Numbered from the stretch's first letter, positions 1 through 11,285 are shown. The stretch: DNA of 64,000 nt from Cryptomeria japonica (GCF_030272615.1 NC_081415.1:631137240-631201239); one strand, 5' to 3'. Numbers and translations are program-made. Notes: generated from the sequence alone by a model not told the origin.

Positions 1-545
1 TTCTGTGTAGTTTAAAAAAAGAAATGGACAAATGAAGAAGTTGGTGGCTAGACAACAGAAAGGGTTTTGTTGAAAGGCAATGGGTGGGTTGCATAAGGAA
101 TACTTTGAGTTAATGACTTTCTATTGGAAGAGATTGTAAATAATGGCTAATCATGTGATGGACTACTGAAAATTTGAACCAAATCATTTTTTTGTTTTGT
201 CACTTGGGATGGGATTTAATTTAAAATGGGGCAATGAATTGTAGGTTGAAAAAATGGAGAGTTTTAAAAGTAGGCAAAGGAGAAAATGAAGAATTTATAT
301 TCAGTCAATAGGTCAATGGAACATTCTATTTAATTTTTTTGTGAAGTTGTTGAGCAAGGGTTTTAAAGTAAAATTGGAGAAATGAAATGCAAGTTGGAAA
401 AGATAGAGGGTTTTGAAATAAGGTGGGGAAAGTAAAGAATTGATATTCATGTGACGGGTCATGAAATAGTCAACCAATTCTATTTTGTTTATAAATTTCT
501 CAGTTGGGAAGGGTTTAAAATTTAAACAGGTTAAATTAAATTCTT
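1..545. repeat. Degenerate tandem repeat, period about 147 bp
   Basis: Three to four decayed copies of an AT-rich unit can be aligned by eye. Similar 'agggttttaaa'-like blocks lie near 211, 357 and 509, and 'gaattnatattca'-like blocks near 288 and 434, so the spacing is 146-152 bp. Copies are strongly diverged and no coding frame is kept. It could be the edge of an old satellite or a decayed LTR; the left end is outside the window. Confidence 0.4.
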
Positions 546-1689
546 GTTGCAAAAAACAATGTCTTATTCTTGTTGCAAAAAAATAATGTCTTTTTAAACC
601 AACAATTTGTTATACATAAAAAATATAATCAAATAAGAGTTAATTAAAATGGAAACGTAGCTACATAAACTATCAAATTTCTTTAAGAGATATGAGGTTT
701 GAAAATATGCTTCATTTTTTAATAAGTAGTTTAGGGCATATGGTAACCTTAAATATAAACATGTGACATTACACATGGTGTGTAGTATCAAAAGTTGCAA
801 GCTGCAAAAACATATTGTACTTTTGTTCCCACAATTGAAAGTGTATCCAATCCTAGTGTTTTGTAACTATGTATATTGAGGCTTGCATTTCAAATAGCAA
901 CATTTAACCATAATTGTTGTTAATGGTTAATTTGACAATACATCTGAATAGTAAACTATACAAAAGACTATATGTATTGGGTACCCTTAGAAGCGACCAT
1001 CACAAGTGCAAGTTAGAAAAAAGGGCATGTTTTGGAACCTGCAATTTTTCATATGCAAACACAATATAGTGAAAAGTCATTATTTTAAATGCATATATAG
1101 ATAAGTATAGTTATACATTGATGATGTTGCACATACCTCAAAGAAAATTGGAGGTTTCAAAACATAGTATGTTTCTTAACATGTACGTTATGGTATAGCG
1201 GTTTAACCTTCCCAATGTGTGCTTCACATTACACATGTTGCATCGTTTAAGAAATTGTGGGTGTCAACAGGTATTGCATTTTTTAAGCTACATTTCACTA
1301 TCTAACAAATCTTTGTGGTTGGTAGATTTGTATATATAGGTGTGCATTTTTAATAGTAAGAACACCATTGTTGCTTTTAATGGGTAAATTGAATATACTT
1401 TTGCAACGTATATTTTTTGCAATAGTTTTCCCACAACCCATAGATGTGGTTGGGCATTTTTTTATGGTTCAAGTTTGGCCTCTCTTTGATTCTATCATGA
1501 TTTTCTTATCCTAATATCTAAAATGGCGTAGATCATGATTTTCTCTCTAAAGAGGAAAGCTAAGCAAATAACATTTCTATTTGAAGGTGGACTGCTGGAA
1601 ATTGTGAAAGAATACAAATATCCTAGCATTGAATTTCAAAGTAAACTTAGTTGGTAAACTTGTAGAGCGAAAAAGATATAGGGGGGATG
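546..1689. other. AT-rich sequence, nothing recognised
   Basis: I see no convincing coding frame, LTR boundary or RNA gene here. A short near-duplicate with the core 'cttgttgcaaaaa' lies at about 548-590. ORFs are short and lack recognisable motifs. Confidence 0.5.
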
Positions 1690-2384
1690 GAAAGCGTCAT
1701 ATTTACTTCAGAATAGGTGTAGAAAAGATGAGTTGTGGGATTGGAAAACCAAGATAACTCTTTTCGGTTTGTTGGTCACACCAGTGGTTTTATATGGATG
1801 TGAGGTTTGGGGGGGTAGCATGTCAAATTGTGGGTGGAGACGGTTAGAAAGAATTCAAAAGCACTTGATCACAAGCAATGTCAAAGTCAAAGTTAAAACT
1901 TCAGTGCCTTATGATATCCTTTTAGTTGAAGCAGGTACTTTTCTGTTGGAGGCATCAGCTATAATTCGGTTAATAAGTTATCTAAAGAAGGTTGAAAACA
2001 TGAGTAACCAAAGGTGGCTCAAGATTGTGATGGAAGGTGGTCTTACTGTAGGAAGAAAACTTGGATGAAACAAAACAAAAAATGGTTGAACAAATGGAAC
2101 ATCCAGCTACACGAATGTCCTAATACTAATGGGGAAATAAAGAAGTTTGTCATTGAAAAGTTTCAAACTACCATGTGGACTAATCACATTAGTCATAAAA
2201 AGGCGTATTACATCAAAGAGTTTAACCCAACCGGAGAACATGATGAGAAAGCATATTTAGGGACAACTATTAAAACGAAGGCAAAGTTGTTACTTGCTCA
2301 ACTAAGGACTGATTCACATCATCTCGAATGACTAAGGACTAATTCACATCATCTTAGATGTGAAACAGGTAGGTGGCAAAAACC
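1690..2384 (+). pseudogene. LINE (non-LTR retrotransposon) ORF2 fragment, part 1
   Basis: Translation shows the C-terminal part of a plant LINE reverse transcriptase: a 'LYGCEVWG' motif followed by 'RLERIQ', which is typical of the region after the RT palm. The RT core and endonuclease are absent, so the copy is 5'-truncated, as is usual for LINEs. There is a frame change near 2040-2060. A 30-bp tandem duplication at about 2303-2362 carries an in-frame TGA. The frame then continues across the solo LTR into 3553-3770, where the zinc-binding C-terminal motif is found. Assignment rests on motif recognition; the exact LINE clade is not determined. Confidence 0.65.
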
Positions 2385-3552
2385 TGTAATGTCCTCTAAT
2401 AAATAAGTTGTAAAAAGTAAATTCGAAACAATATTAATTATTTTGTATTAATATTTCATTCATAGATTAATATAAATAATTAATATTATTAAAGCATTGT
2501 TGAATAAAGTGGAATAAACACCGTAATTATTTAACTAATAGTTTTCAACTATTATTTAAATAATAAAGTAGTTTCCTATTGCATTCGACGTTTATGCCTA
2601 GAGAAATATTTGGAAGATTTTTGGTAGTTTCTGAAGAATTTGTCCAGGACAAGAGACAAAAAAAGAAATGATTCTTTTCATCAGAATTTGAAGTCTGGCC
2701 TATTGAAATTGTTGAAAAAAATTAAAAAGGAGACCATTGACAAAGATAATTATCTGTGCCGCCTTTGACAGTTGATACAAATATTTTTTGTGTGCCCGAT
2801 AGCTATTGTGAGAAGCGGCAGTCTCTTAATTAATGTTTGTGAAGAATGGCACGATTATTCTGGAAGAAGCAGTGATCAATTGATTGACATAATAATATGT
2901 GGAATGGCCTATAAAAGGTGTGAAGCAGTAGACGGAAGAGAAAACGTGTGAGCAGCGTAATTGATCTTTGTGACATGAAAAGCCGCCTAAGCTCTTTCCT
3001 CTAAGATAATTGAATCAGCCTGCTACTGCCACACGACAATCTCCTATCTCCTTGTGAAGCTTTTATTTCGTGAAATTCCGAAGCTTTAATTTCGTCTATT
3101 ATTCAGTCGGAGTCATTACAGGGGATACGTGTTTGTTTGCGGTTTGTTATCGAAGGATCGAAATAGCAACTACGGGCTCGAATCTTTCCCTGCGGAGATC
3201 ACCAGAGCATTCAACAATTAATCTAAGGATTTCTAAAAGTTACAGGTGCACAATAAAAAGAAATTATCTTACCAGTTTCTTGATGGAATATTTAATAAAC
3301 TGTTATCGACTTCCTTGAATAATGATTGTTCAAGTTTCTGTTGGCAAATGCTATGTCTATCAGTAATTATGAAAATAGAATTAGAGTCACTGTGCATTGA
3401 ACAAATAGGGAAGACTCCAAAGAAAAATATTGTATGATTATGTTCCTTTGTATTCCAATAATCCACCATCAGCTGTGTTGTACAAATAAATTTATGTTAT
3501 ATCCTGGGTTATACAACTATCTGCAATCAAATCCTAGTTAAGGAAGTTTACA
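2385..3552 (+). mobile_element. Solo LTR inserted in the LINE
   Basis: This 1168-bp segment begins TGTAATGTCC and ends TTTACA, so it has the TG...CA ends of an LTR. It is flanked by AAACC (2380-2384) and GACCC (3553-3557), which read as a decayed 5-bp target duplication. Removing the segment and one target copy rejoins the LINE reading frame exactly. A TATA-like box (TATAAAAGG, 2910-2918) lies inside, supporting + orientation. No internal coding region or second LTR is present, so it is a solo LTR left by unequal recombination. Confidence 0.75.
2910..2918 (+). promoter_or_regulatory. TATA box of the solo LTR
   Basis: TATAAAAGG within the solo LTR, about 525 bp from its 5' end. This suits a U3/R boundary. 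Activity is not implied. Confidence 0.5.
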
Positions 3553-3775
3553 GACCCAAAGATGTCTGGGAGGAGAGAACTTGCTTGTTCTGCAAGGCGG
3601 GTGCTATAGAGACTGAATGCCACTTTCTCATTGAGTGCACTACTTATAACGATATATGTGCTCAATATGAGTTTATCTTGAAAGTTGACAACATGTATCA
3701 TTTATTTGATGAGGACAATATCAATCAAACTGCTAGCTATCTGGTCAAGATTCATTCATTCATTCATTAGTTGGC
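3553..3775 (+). pseudogene. LINE ORF2 fragment, part 2 (zinc-binding C-terminus)
   Basis: Continues the LINE frame after the solo LTR. The protein shows a C-x2-C-x7-H-x4-C type arrangement (LFCKAG...ECHFLIEC), as in the zinc-binding domain at the end of plant LINE reverse transcriptases. The frame ends near 3770. A clear poly(A) tail or target duplication of the LINE was not found. Confidence 0.65.
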
Positions 3776-4239
3776 ATATCTACTTCTTTGGCCGACCTTT
3801 TCATTAGCTGTCAATTTTTGTTATATTTTATCAATGGTTTTTCTATCGTGTTTGAAAAATGTTTTCCATTTCCCTATTTTTTTGTGGAATATTTGATTAG
3901 TTAGTAGGGTTTCATTCTTGCGGTTACGTGAGAAATTTGTTGGTGGGCCCGTATATGCATAGGAGGGTCAACCTATTTTATTGTGTCATTTGTTTTATTT
4001 CATATGACGAGTTTTCTTTTATGGAGACTGGGGCTATCGCCTAAGAGAGGGTGGTGCACAAAGCCACCAATGGCCCCTACCACCCCATCTCCTCCTTCAC
4101 TCATTGCTCACTATTGTTAGGGGCGATGGCCCTTTTTTCTGACTAACTGAGCCACAATCACATGGGGTGACCAAACCCTAGCCCCTAAGTGGTGAAGAAG
4201 AGTGGGCCCTTTTTTTACCACTTTTGGGCTCCATATAGG
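3776..4239. other. LINE 3' flank and junction to element J
   Basis: No gene seen. The stretch probably holds the LINE 3' untranslated region and the undefined left edge of J. The 5' LTR and primer-binding site that J should have are not visible here. Confidence 0.35.
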
Positions 4240-4971
4240 CAATTTTTTCAAATTGCCATAACTTGGGCATATGATATTAATTTTTGGCAAATGAGATAGC
4301 TTCAAAAAGGTGGTTTTGTGCACTATCTGGTGCATATATTTATTTTTAGTTTTTGTTGTTGATACATTTAGTAGCATGTCAAAGTTAGAAGTGTGTTTTG
4401 GGCTCCTGAGCTCATAACTTTTGCCCAATATTTCTATTTCTCGCAATTCTTGCAGTGTTGGAAAAATCTTTTAGAGCACTTTTTGTCTATCCATGCACTT
4501 TTTCCAAATTTTTCCCCATGTACAATGTATTCAAGATTTTGTGTTTTGACACTCTGGTTGATTATTTTCTTTTGGCACTTGGAAGCATTTTGTTTATGTG
4601 GGATAGCTTCTTTTTGGCTACATCATACATATATATAGCATTCTTCCTCCTTGTGGATCATTTGAGCATCTTTTGTAGACCCATTAAGATCTTATTTGTG
4701 TATTTTGAGGAATTTTGCGCAAATGTTGTACCATATTATTGTACTTGTATTTCATTATAAAGTGTCATGAGGGGTTGCTTAGTGCCTTCATTGTTTGCTA
4801 ACCACAACTTTGTCAAGTGTGTGTCCCTCCACGAAAACAATAAGATCTTTAGGATTCTTGCCTCATTCGTGTATGTAGTCTTGATCGACACCCTTTTTAT
4901 AGTTGCAGGTACTCTATTTTGGTTACTTCAAATGTTGTATCTTCTCCTTCATACATTTCTCGGTGACACAC
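4240..4971 (+). mobile_element. Element J, internal fragment 1
   Basis: This + strand segment aligns by eye with the complement of element D's interior. The clearest shared blocks are 'ataaagtgtcatgagggg' near 4760 here and its complement near 52690-52710 in D, and 'gccatanncttgggcat' near 4255 here and 53205-53220 in D. J is therefore an older relative of D in opposite orientation. It carries no recognisable coding capacity; hydrophobic ORFs at 4393-4760 look like chance products of T-rich DNA. It is cut at 4971 by element E and resumes at 12690. Confidence 0.5.
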
Positions 4972-5974
4972 TGTAAGGTGGTGGAATAGGGTTCACTAGT
5001 TTTTGCATGCAAACTAAGAATCTTAGGCCTATTTCACTCTTACATTAGAAGGAAGATGATCCATTGGGCTCAAGATGATTCAAGCACAAAGTGGATGCAA
5101 TGGTCATTTACTGTTGAGTTGAAACTAACAATGTAAATTAAAGAAATGTGAATTAGGTTGAAGAATTGACCATTTTCTATGTGTAACAGATTGGAATGAG
5201 ATGATAACCCAATTTCAGAAAAGTATGTGGAAGTATAGATTGAAACTAAGTTGTTGCATTCCAAATTTCAAGCAAAAGTACAAGGACTTAGTTGCTCAAC
5301 TCACCCTGCCCCGAGACTTAGTTGCACAAGGCGCCCTACTCTTGTTAGTTTCAACTCCAATGAATTGCAAATTATAGATCTCTATCTAATGATTTTGTAC
5401 CTCTTTTTTTAGCTTTGCCACATGTTCTTACACATAGAAAAGAGAGGAAATTGTTGGGGAGAAAGGGGTTTGCCTAAGTCAAACCCTAGTTTTGGAATTA
5501 ACCTTGAAATAGAATTGAAATGAACTGAAGGAAAGTGTGTGGCTAGATAGCAGAGGCTAGATCTGAAAAATGAAGTCTCTTATACCTTGATGATGCAAAT
5601 ACTTCTTTGAAGATGATCACGAAAGTTGATGCAATAACATGACTCTACACAAAAGACCTAAGAGGACTTCACAAAAGACATGCTTGCATGAAGGTCGCCA
5701 CAATGAAGAATATGGTGGGATGAAATGCTTTGAATGTTGAATACTTTAATGTTTGAATTCTTTATACTTTGTATATTCATGTTCTAACAAAATGAGGGAG
5801 GATGCATTGCTTATATACCTCTCCTAAGTATTTCAGGGTGCAAAACACAAAGCAAGCTGACATAGGAAATGATTTCCCGCTCATCGAGTCTAAGCATTAT
5901 ATGATTTAAATATGGGGTGCAACGAAGGGGAGCAGGGCACCCTAGGCACCATAATCCCTCCAAAGCAGACTTCA
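4972..5974 (-). repeat. 3' LTR of element E (U3 end missing)
   Basis: Matches 11569-12543 over about 1 kb with many substitutions. The outer ~146 bp of U3 present at 12544-12689 is missing here. The start TGTAAGG is shared with the other copy. Confidence 0.65.
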
Positions 5975-6095
5975 CACCTTCCTCTTATTGCTAGGAAGAG
6001 GGATTATTGAACAAAAATAATTTCATTGACCAAAAGAAAGGAAGGAGAACAATAATTCACACCTTCCTCCTATTGCTAGGTAGAGGGATTCTTGA
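5971..6095 (-). repeat. Duplicated polypurine-tract region of E
   Basis: On the - strand AAGAGGAAGGTG directly precedes the 3' LTR. The block 'ttcacaccttcctcntattg' occurs at 5971 and again near 6058, giving two tandem purine-tract-like copies with a period of about 86 bp. Confidence 0.45.
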
Positions 6096-6930
6096 TGAAA
6101 GATGACACACTTTTTACCCCAAGTAAGGGATTTGTTTAAAGTAGGCATGCATCATTACGTGAGGAAGAAGTTGTATCCATGGATAGACACCTCTTGCATA
6201 AGAGAGAATCCTTGACCAAACAAATAATTCCACACAAGAAATGATATTGTATCATAATAAAATACTACTCAAGCAAGGAAAAATGGATCCTTAGAAAGGA
6301 TAAGAGTTAGAAGATAGAATCCTTGCCCCCTAAGCATAGGGACAAAGAGACTAGAATTGCATACATTCACTAAGGTTAAATCATTCATAAGAAGAGGCAT
6401 TGATGCAAACAAAGAACAAGTCCAACCAAGGGACATATATGTACTCAGATGGAGGACCACTCTATGTAAGAAAGGACCTCAAGTTATGAAAAATACCACT
6501 CAAAGGAAGAGAAAATATTGGGAAATGAGAGAGAATGGAAAGGAAGGAAGACTATTATGGTGTTGTCCAAATATGACTAGGATTGAAGTTGCATCACCAT
6601 CCATGACAAATAGCTCCCAAATAAAGGTAAACTATCAATGCCATAAGGTGAGGAGCAACATAATAAGGTGAGAAGAGTGCTAAGGCACTTTTGGTATACC
6701 AAGAAAATGTATAAGATCAATTGTAAGAGTAGTACGAGCTTGATCATATTGGTCTTGAACAAATTCTTTAAAAGCTTTATAATCTCTAAGAGAATGAGAA
6801 TAACTATGATGAAAGAGACAATACACATCAGCACCTTTGTTCTTGAAATTATTATTATACTAAATATGAAAGGAAAAACCACATTATTATCATATTTCAA
6901 TCTCCAAAACATTCTTGGAGCTAGTTTGTC
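6096..6930. other. E internal region, no gene recognised
   Basis: ORFs here are short and lack known motifs. It probably represents decayed non-coding interior of E between the G-patch frame and the 3' LTR. Confidence 0.4.
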
Positions 6931-7404
6931 CTAATTATCAATATTTATAGGACAAGAGACAATAGTAGAAGATGAAGGATTGTTTTCTTGTGTTACAAGG
7001 ATTGGTAAGGGAGGAGGAGGATTGTTTGAGGAAGAAGCATGTTTAGATTGACAATAGTATCTATATCTTGCAAAGTACTCCTTAAGCATTTGAACTTTAA
7101 GGAAATCATCCATACGTGAGTGATGGGGATGTCCTAGACCTTTTGTACTAGCTTGTGAGGGGGGGTTTATAGGGACTTTTATTCCTTGTTCATGTTTTCC
7201 AAGTCCTTGTCCAATATAACCTTTTTTTGAGATTATATCATAACCAACCCTATAAGAATGTTTCAATTGTGAAGAAGAAGGGCTATTATAATGAACTTCT
7301 TTAAAAATTGTAGTGTAAGGACACGTAGAAGGGCCAAAGGGATGATTAGATGATGAATTATAATCCTTTGTAAGGATATTCTCCTTTCTATCATAATTAT
7401 GCAT
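6931..7404 (-). pseudogene. G-patch protein fragment of element E
   Basis: The 157-residue frame contains a good G-patch core: a VGYDII start, then GYIGQGLGKHEQGI, then P-I and a final KGLG near residues 50-95. G-patch domains bind nucleic acid or RNA helicases, and several plant Ty3-type polyproteins carry one next to the protease. A proline-rich run (NNPPPPLP) follows. Neither protease nor reverse transcriptase motifs can be read around it, so this is most likely a remnant of a gag-pol frame in an internally deleted element. B and C in this window carry a G-patch after the protease, which supports the reading. It could in principle be translated as a small protein, but no promoter evidence exists. 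Confidence 0.6.
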
Positions 7405-7949
7405 GTCCTCTTTGGTTGGTTAGGAAGGAGGTTCCTTATCATCTAAGGCTTCATCTTTACTTAATGTTATGTGAGGAGATAGATCATGCATAAAGTGCAT
7501 AACATCATATTATTTTAGAATATTTTGATGGTGAAGATAAGAATAAGGAGGATCTACAAGGATTGATATACCAACATTTGAACCTTCCCCCCTTGCACTA
7601 GAGTATGTAAATGAAAAGAAGACGATGTCATTTTTCTCTTCAATGCTTTCTCTCCATTGGAGAGATCATTGCTAAGAGTATTGATTATTTCTTCATTCTC
7701 ATGAGATACCCTAAGAGAGGTAAAAGTGTTAGCCTTTTCCATGTTATCTCTAGGATTATCATTTTCTACAAAAGTTTTAATGTCCTCTACATATTTTATT
7801 CATTTCCTTAAGAATATCATCATAAAAAAACATTCAACATGGACAAAAGATTTGAGAAATGATTACAAGTAGGAAATATCTTTGAAATTCTAATGATACC
7901 ATATGCAAGAGTACTATGGATGAAAAGAAGCAATGTGAATTGAAAGAAA
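7405..7949. other. E internal region up to solo LTR F
   Basis: The - strand has a 62-codon open stretch at 7554-7742 without a recognisable motif. It may be gag-derived, but I cannot show that. The last five bases (AGAAA, 7945-7949) are the target duplication of F. Confidence 0.35.
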
Positions 7950-8851
7950 TGTCACAACCCTCCTTTATCACCTTTGGATTTAAAATACAAACTCTATTAT
8001 ATTTTGTTGATAAACTATTTAAATGATTGAATGAATATTTAAAAAGGATAAAATAATAAAACTCTCTCACACACACATCGAAAATATACATTTTTCTTAT
8101 TTATTTATTTAGTTTTCCACATCCAATTATGGCACATGTTGTAGGAAGAATAAGAAGCTTCTCGAGGATTCTCCACCACCTTGCATGTAACTCCTCCCAC
8201 TAAGTCTAATCAATTTGCATGAAGTCCAAAATTGGGAAAGAATCTCTTTTTTTAATTCAATTTTCAAGATAGTGGAGTGGAGGGAATTTTCTTATAAAAT
8301 TATATGCAAGTTTCAAAGAAGGGAGTTGATTATGTTTTTGAAGGAAATTCTCCCAAGTTTTTCTTTGGTAGTCTCATTTTATTGCAGGATCTTTTTAAGT
8401 TGTGGTTGGAAGATCTCTCTCTAGTTGCAAGGAAGGATCAATGATAGCTAGAGGATTCAATATCAAACTTCAACAAACCAGGTTCTCTCTCTTTTTTTTC
8501 ATATGAAGTTTATATTATCAAAAAAAAATAGCTTCTAGATCTTCTTTCAAAAGTTTATTAGAGTGTAAATCTCTTCTTCTATGCACGAATAATTATTGAT
8601 AAGTCTCTTCCACATAAAACATGTAAAAGATAGTTCTATTATTTATTTTATTTTCCTTAAGAAATATGCTCATAATCTTGCCTTCTATTTTTCCAAGATT
8701 TAAGATTTATGCAAAAAAATAAAATAAAAATCATATTCCCTTTATTCTTTAAAAATCTCTTTTTCTAAAATAAAACTCTTCCCTGTGTGATTGAATCTTA
8801 CTTCTTCCCTCTAATTCATTTCTCTGGAAATCTGAATCTCGTTCTTAAAAT

Positions 8852-9240
8852 AAATTTCTCTGTGAAAGTTAGTTGAAATGAAAGGAATAGTTTTCGCTAT
8901 GAGTAAATCCTCTGTGATATTCTCATTGACTTCCATTATCTGGTTATATAATTTCTCTGTGAAAGTTAGTTGAAATGAAAGGAATAGTTTTTGCTGTGAG
9001 TAATCCTCTGTGATATTCTCATTGACTTCCATTATCTGATTATACAATTTCTCTATGAAAGTTAGTTGAAATGAAAGGAATAGTTTTCGATGTGAGTAAT
9101 CCCCTGTGATATTCTCATTTGATTCCTCTATCTGGTTATATGTATTTTCTCTATAAAAATTAGTGGAAATGGAGGGATAGATTCCGTTGGGAATAATTCT
9201 TTGTGTTGTTTTTCATTTGGTTCCATCATTATTTCTGTGT
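8852..9240. repeat. 98-bp tandem array (4 copies)
   Basis: Units begin 'aatttctctgtgaaagttag' at 8852 and 8950, with variants at 9046 and 9143, giving periods of 98, 96 and 97 bp. The first three are very similar and the last is diverged. A partial, more diverged unit may precede at about 8760. The 78-residue frame on the - strand is just a repeat read-through. Confidence 0.85.
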
Positions 9241-9496
9241 CTGGAAATCCACTCCTCTCTGGATAATAGTTGAAAACTGAGGAATAAATCCCTCTAAATA
9301 AACTCTCTGTGTTTTTTTCCTGTAAATTAATCCTTATTGTTTACATTAATATTTTATCCTTATTGTTAAATTCTATCCTCTGTGTGCTTAATTAAATTAA
9401 ACTAGAAACTATATATATTATTTATGAAATTTTATGCAAGTAATGCCCATATTGTTGGGTGCATGGTATCCGGGGTATGGGGTGTCGGGCACGCAG

Positions 9497-9614
9497 GCGG
9501 AGTTATTACTCCGCAAGGGGAGTGGTACCATAACGGTACCCTCCACTAGCTTGCGGTCACTGTTGCGGCAGTGGTCGTAGGGTAGTGGAGGGGACCGTGG
9601 GTCCCCCTCCCACT
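9497..9614. repeat. Cluster of GC-rich perfect or near-perfect palindromes
   Basis: GCGGAGT/ACTCCGC (9497-9503 with 9508-9514), two GGTACC boxes (9524-9529 and 9535-9540) inside AGTGG...CCACT arms, and a longer pair at 9584-9614 whose arms share GGGGACC/GGTCCCC. The surrounding LTR is strongly AT-rich, so this is a sharp compositional island. Confidence 0.75.
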
Positions 9615-10351
9615 TGTTCCTTTATTAATGCCAATGCAACTTTGACTAATGGTTTCGTTAGACTTTTTTTTTTATGTATAAAGTTTTGAATAATTAAATT
9701 CTTTTTTATATGTATAGTTTTAGTTTATTAAAGTTTTGAACTTAGATAAATTTTTATTTAGATTTTAGTTTTAGCAAATTATAAATCTTAATTTATTTAT
9801 ATCAAATTTTGTAATTAGATCTTTTTGAGCCACTTAGCAATTAATCCCCATTAAATGATTTGAAGCTAAATTTTATTTTGAGATTAGTAGTTTTTTTAAG
9901 CGATATTCTCGCATGTAACTTACATTGCCTGAGCCTCATGCAAATTGCTTCACATTGATTACATTTATTGGCGTTTCCATCTCCATGCAAGTTTCACGTT
10001 TGATTATTGTTATGCTAGTTTCCTAATTGTTATTATTATGCAAAGTTACACTTCAAATTCAAATAATAAATAATGTTAGTTATGGTTTCTATTCCATGTC
10101 ATTCATCAAGTAGTCATTTCAATTAATTGAGCTTTGCAATATCTAAATATTTGCGTTCAATTCATAATTATTTTCCAAGCATGATGTTTTAAGTTAGAAA
10201 AAAAATTAAACAAAGGAAGTTGGAAAACTAAAACTTAGCAGCATTCAGTATATACAGTGCCTCTAGGTCACGCTTACGGGTAATGTCGTCGTGTTGAACT
10301 ACTGCACTTAACGCCTAATAAAGCTACATCAACGACGTCTGTGGCATCGTC

Positions 10352-10361
10352 CCTATAAATC
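10352..10361 (+). promoter_or_regulatory. Possible TATA box of LTR F
   Basis: CCTATAAATC about 1 kb before the LTR 3' end. If used, the hairpin array at 11090-11285 would lie in the transcribed leader. Confidence 0.35.
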
Positions 10362-11089
10362 GTCGGGGAGTAATAAGGGACACTTGGAAGTTAAAATCCA
10401 AGGGGCGGGTAATCCCCCTTGGATCGACAATTTAATAAGATAATCCTTAAATGATTTTTCATCCGTTGAGTTAAACCATAGTAAACCCTTGTTAGGATTG
10501 GTTGAATGAAATGTTTTTTATGAAATTGATTTATCTTGAAGAAATATTGGTGATTGGCAATTTGGTCAAGGGTGATGCTCATGATAGGTGTTAGGATGTA
10601 GTTGTTAGGCCACAAACAATAGGCCATCTTGAGCCTTGTTTAAGCGCTACCATCGTGGGTAGCAACCGTAGAGAAACTGTCTGGGACATTGACCCTAGAA
10701 AGGGTTGCATACCCACAAATCAGTTTACATCAAACCATAGAATAGAAAATAGAACTACATACTTTACGCCTTGATCCCGTGCCAAAGCGAGTATGTAGGC
10801 AGTCTTGGGACAAAGTTGTCCCTTGTACTCAGGCATTCGTGGGTGGGGTCTAGGCTTGGTATAGAAAGGTTGAGTAAGAATCCTATTTTGAAAGATAAGA
10901 TAATTAAATTGGAAAAAGTAATTCAATGCATACTTGGAAGGAATCTCGTATGGATTCGCTTGACTTCCCGAGGCTTTAAGCCAAATTTCGAGGTGGAATT
11001 CAAGCTTGTATTATGTTATTAATTACTCCTAAGGACGGCGACCTCGATGCACTTCTGCTAAAAGAGTGTAGTACTTAGTGAGTGACTCA

Positions 11090-11285
11090 GGACCCGAATG
11101 GTCTCGATGAGTCTAAGTCTCTGGCCAGAGCACCTCCTATCCCGATTGGATAGATGCCTACCCCGTATGGGTAGATGCCTATCCCGTATTGGATAGATGA
11201 AATATTATGTCCCGTATGGACAAATGCCTAACCCGTATGGTTAGATGCTCATCCCGGATGGATGAATGCCTAATCCAAATGGATG
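11090..11285. repeat. Tandem array of small hairpins with co-varying stems
   Basis: Eight units, mostly 21-22 bp apart, each have a 5-bp inverted repeat around a loop that is usually CGTAT, followed by a GATGCC-like linker. Stems: GGACC/GGTCT (11090), TATCC/GGATA (11138), TACCC/GGGTA (11159), TATCC/GGATA (11180), TGTCC/GGACA (11208), TAACC/GGTTA (11229), CATCC/GGATG (11250), AATCC/GGATG (11272). The outer stem bases change between units while pairing is kept. Confidence 0.8.

Noticed and set aside
4393-4976. Hydrophobic, membrane-like frames
   Set aside because: The DNA aligns with non-coding D/J sequence and is T-rich, which gives Phe/Leu-rich chance frames.
8811-9047. 78-codon frame with a repeated peptide
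   Set aside because: It is a read-through of the 98-bp tandem array.
11090-11285. CRISPR-like array
   Set aside because: Spacing is too short, units differ in the stem and there are no unique spacers; the genome is eukaryotic.
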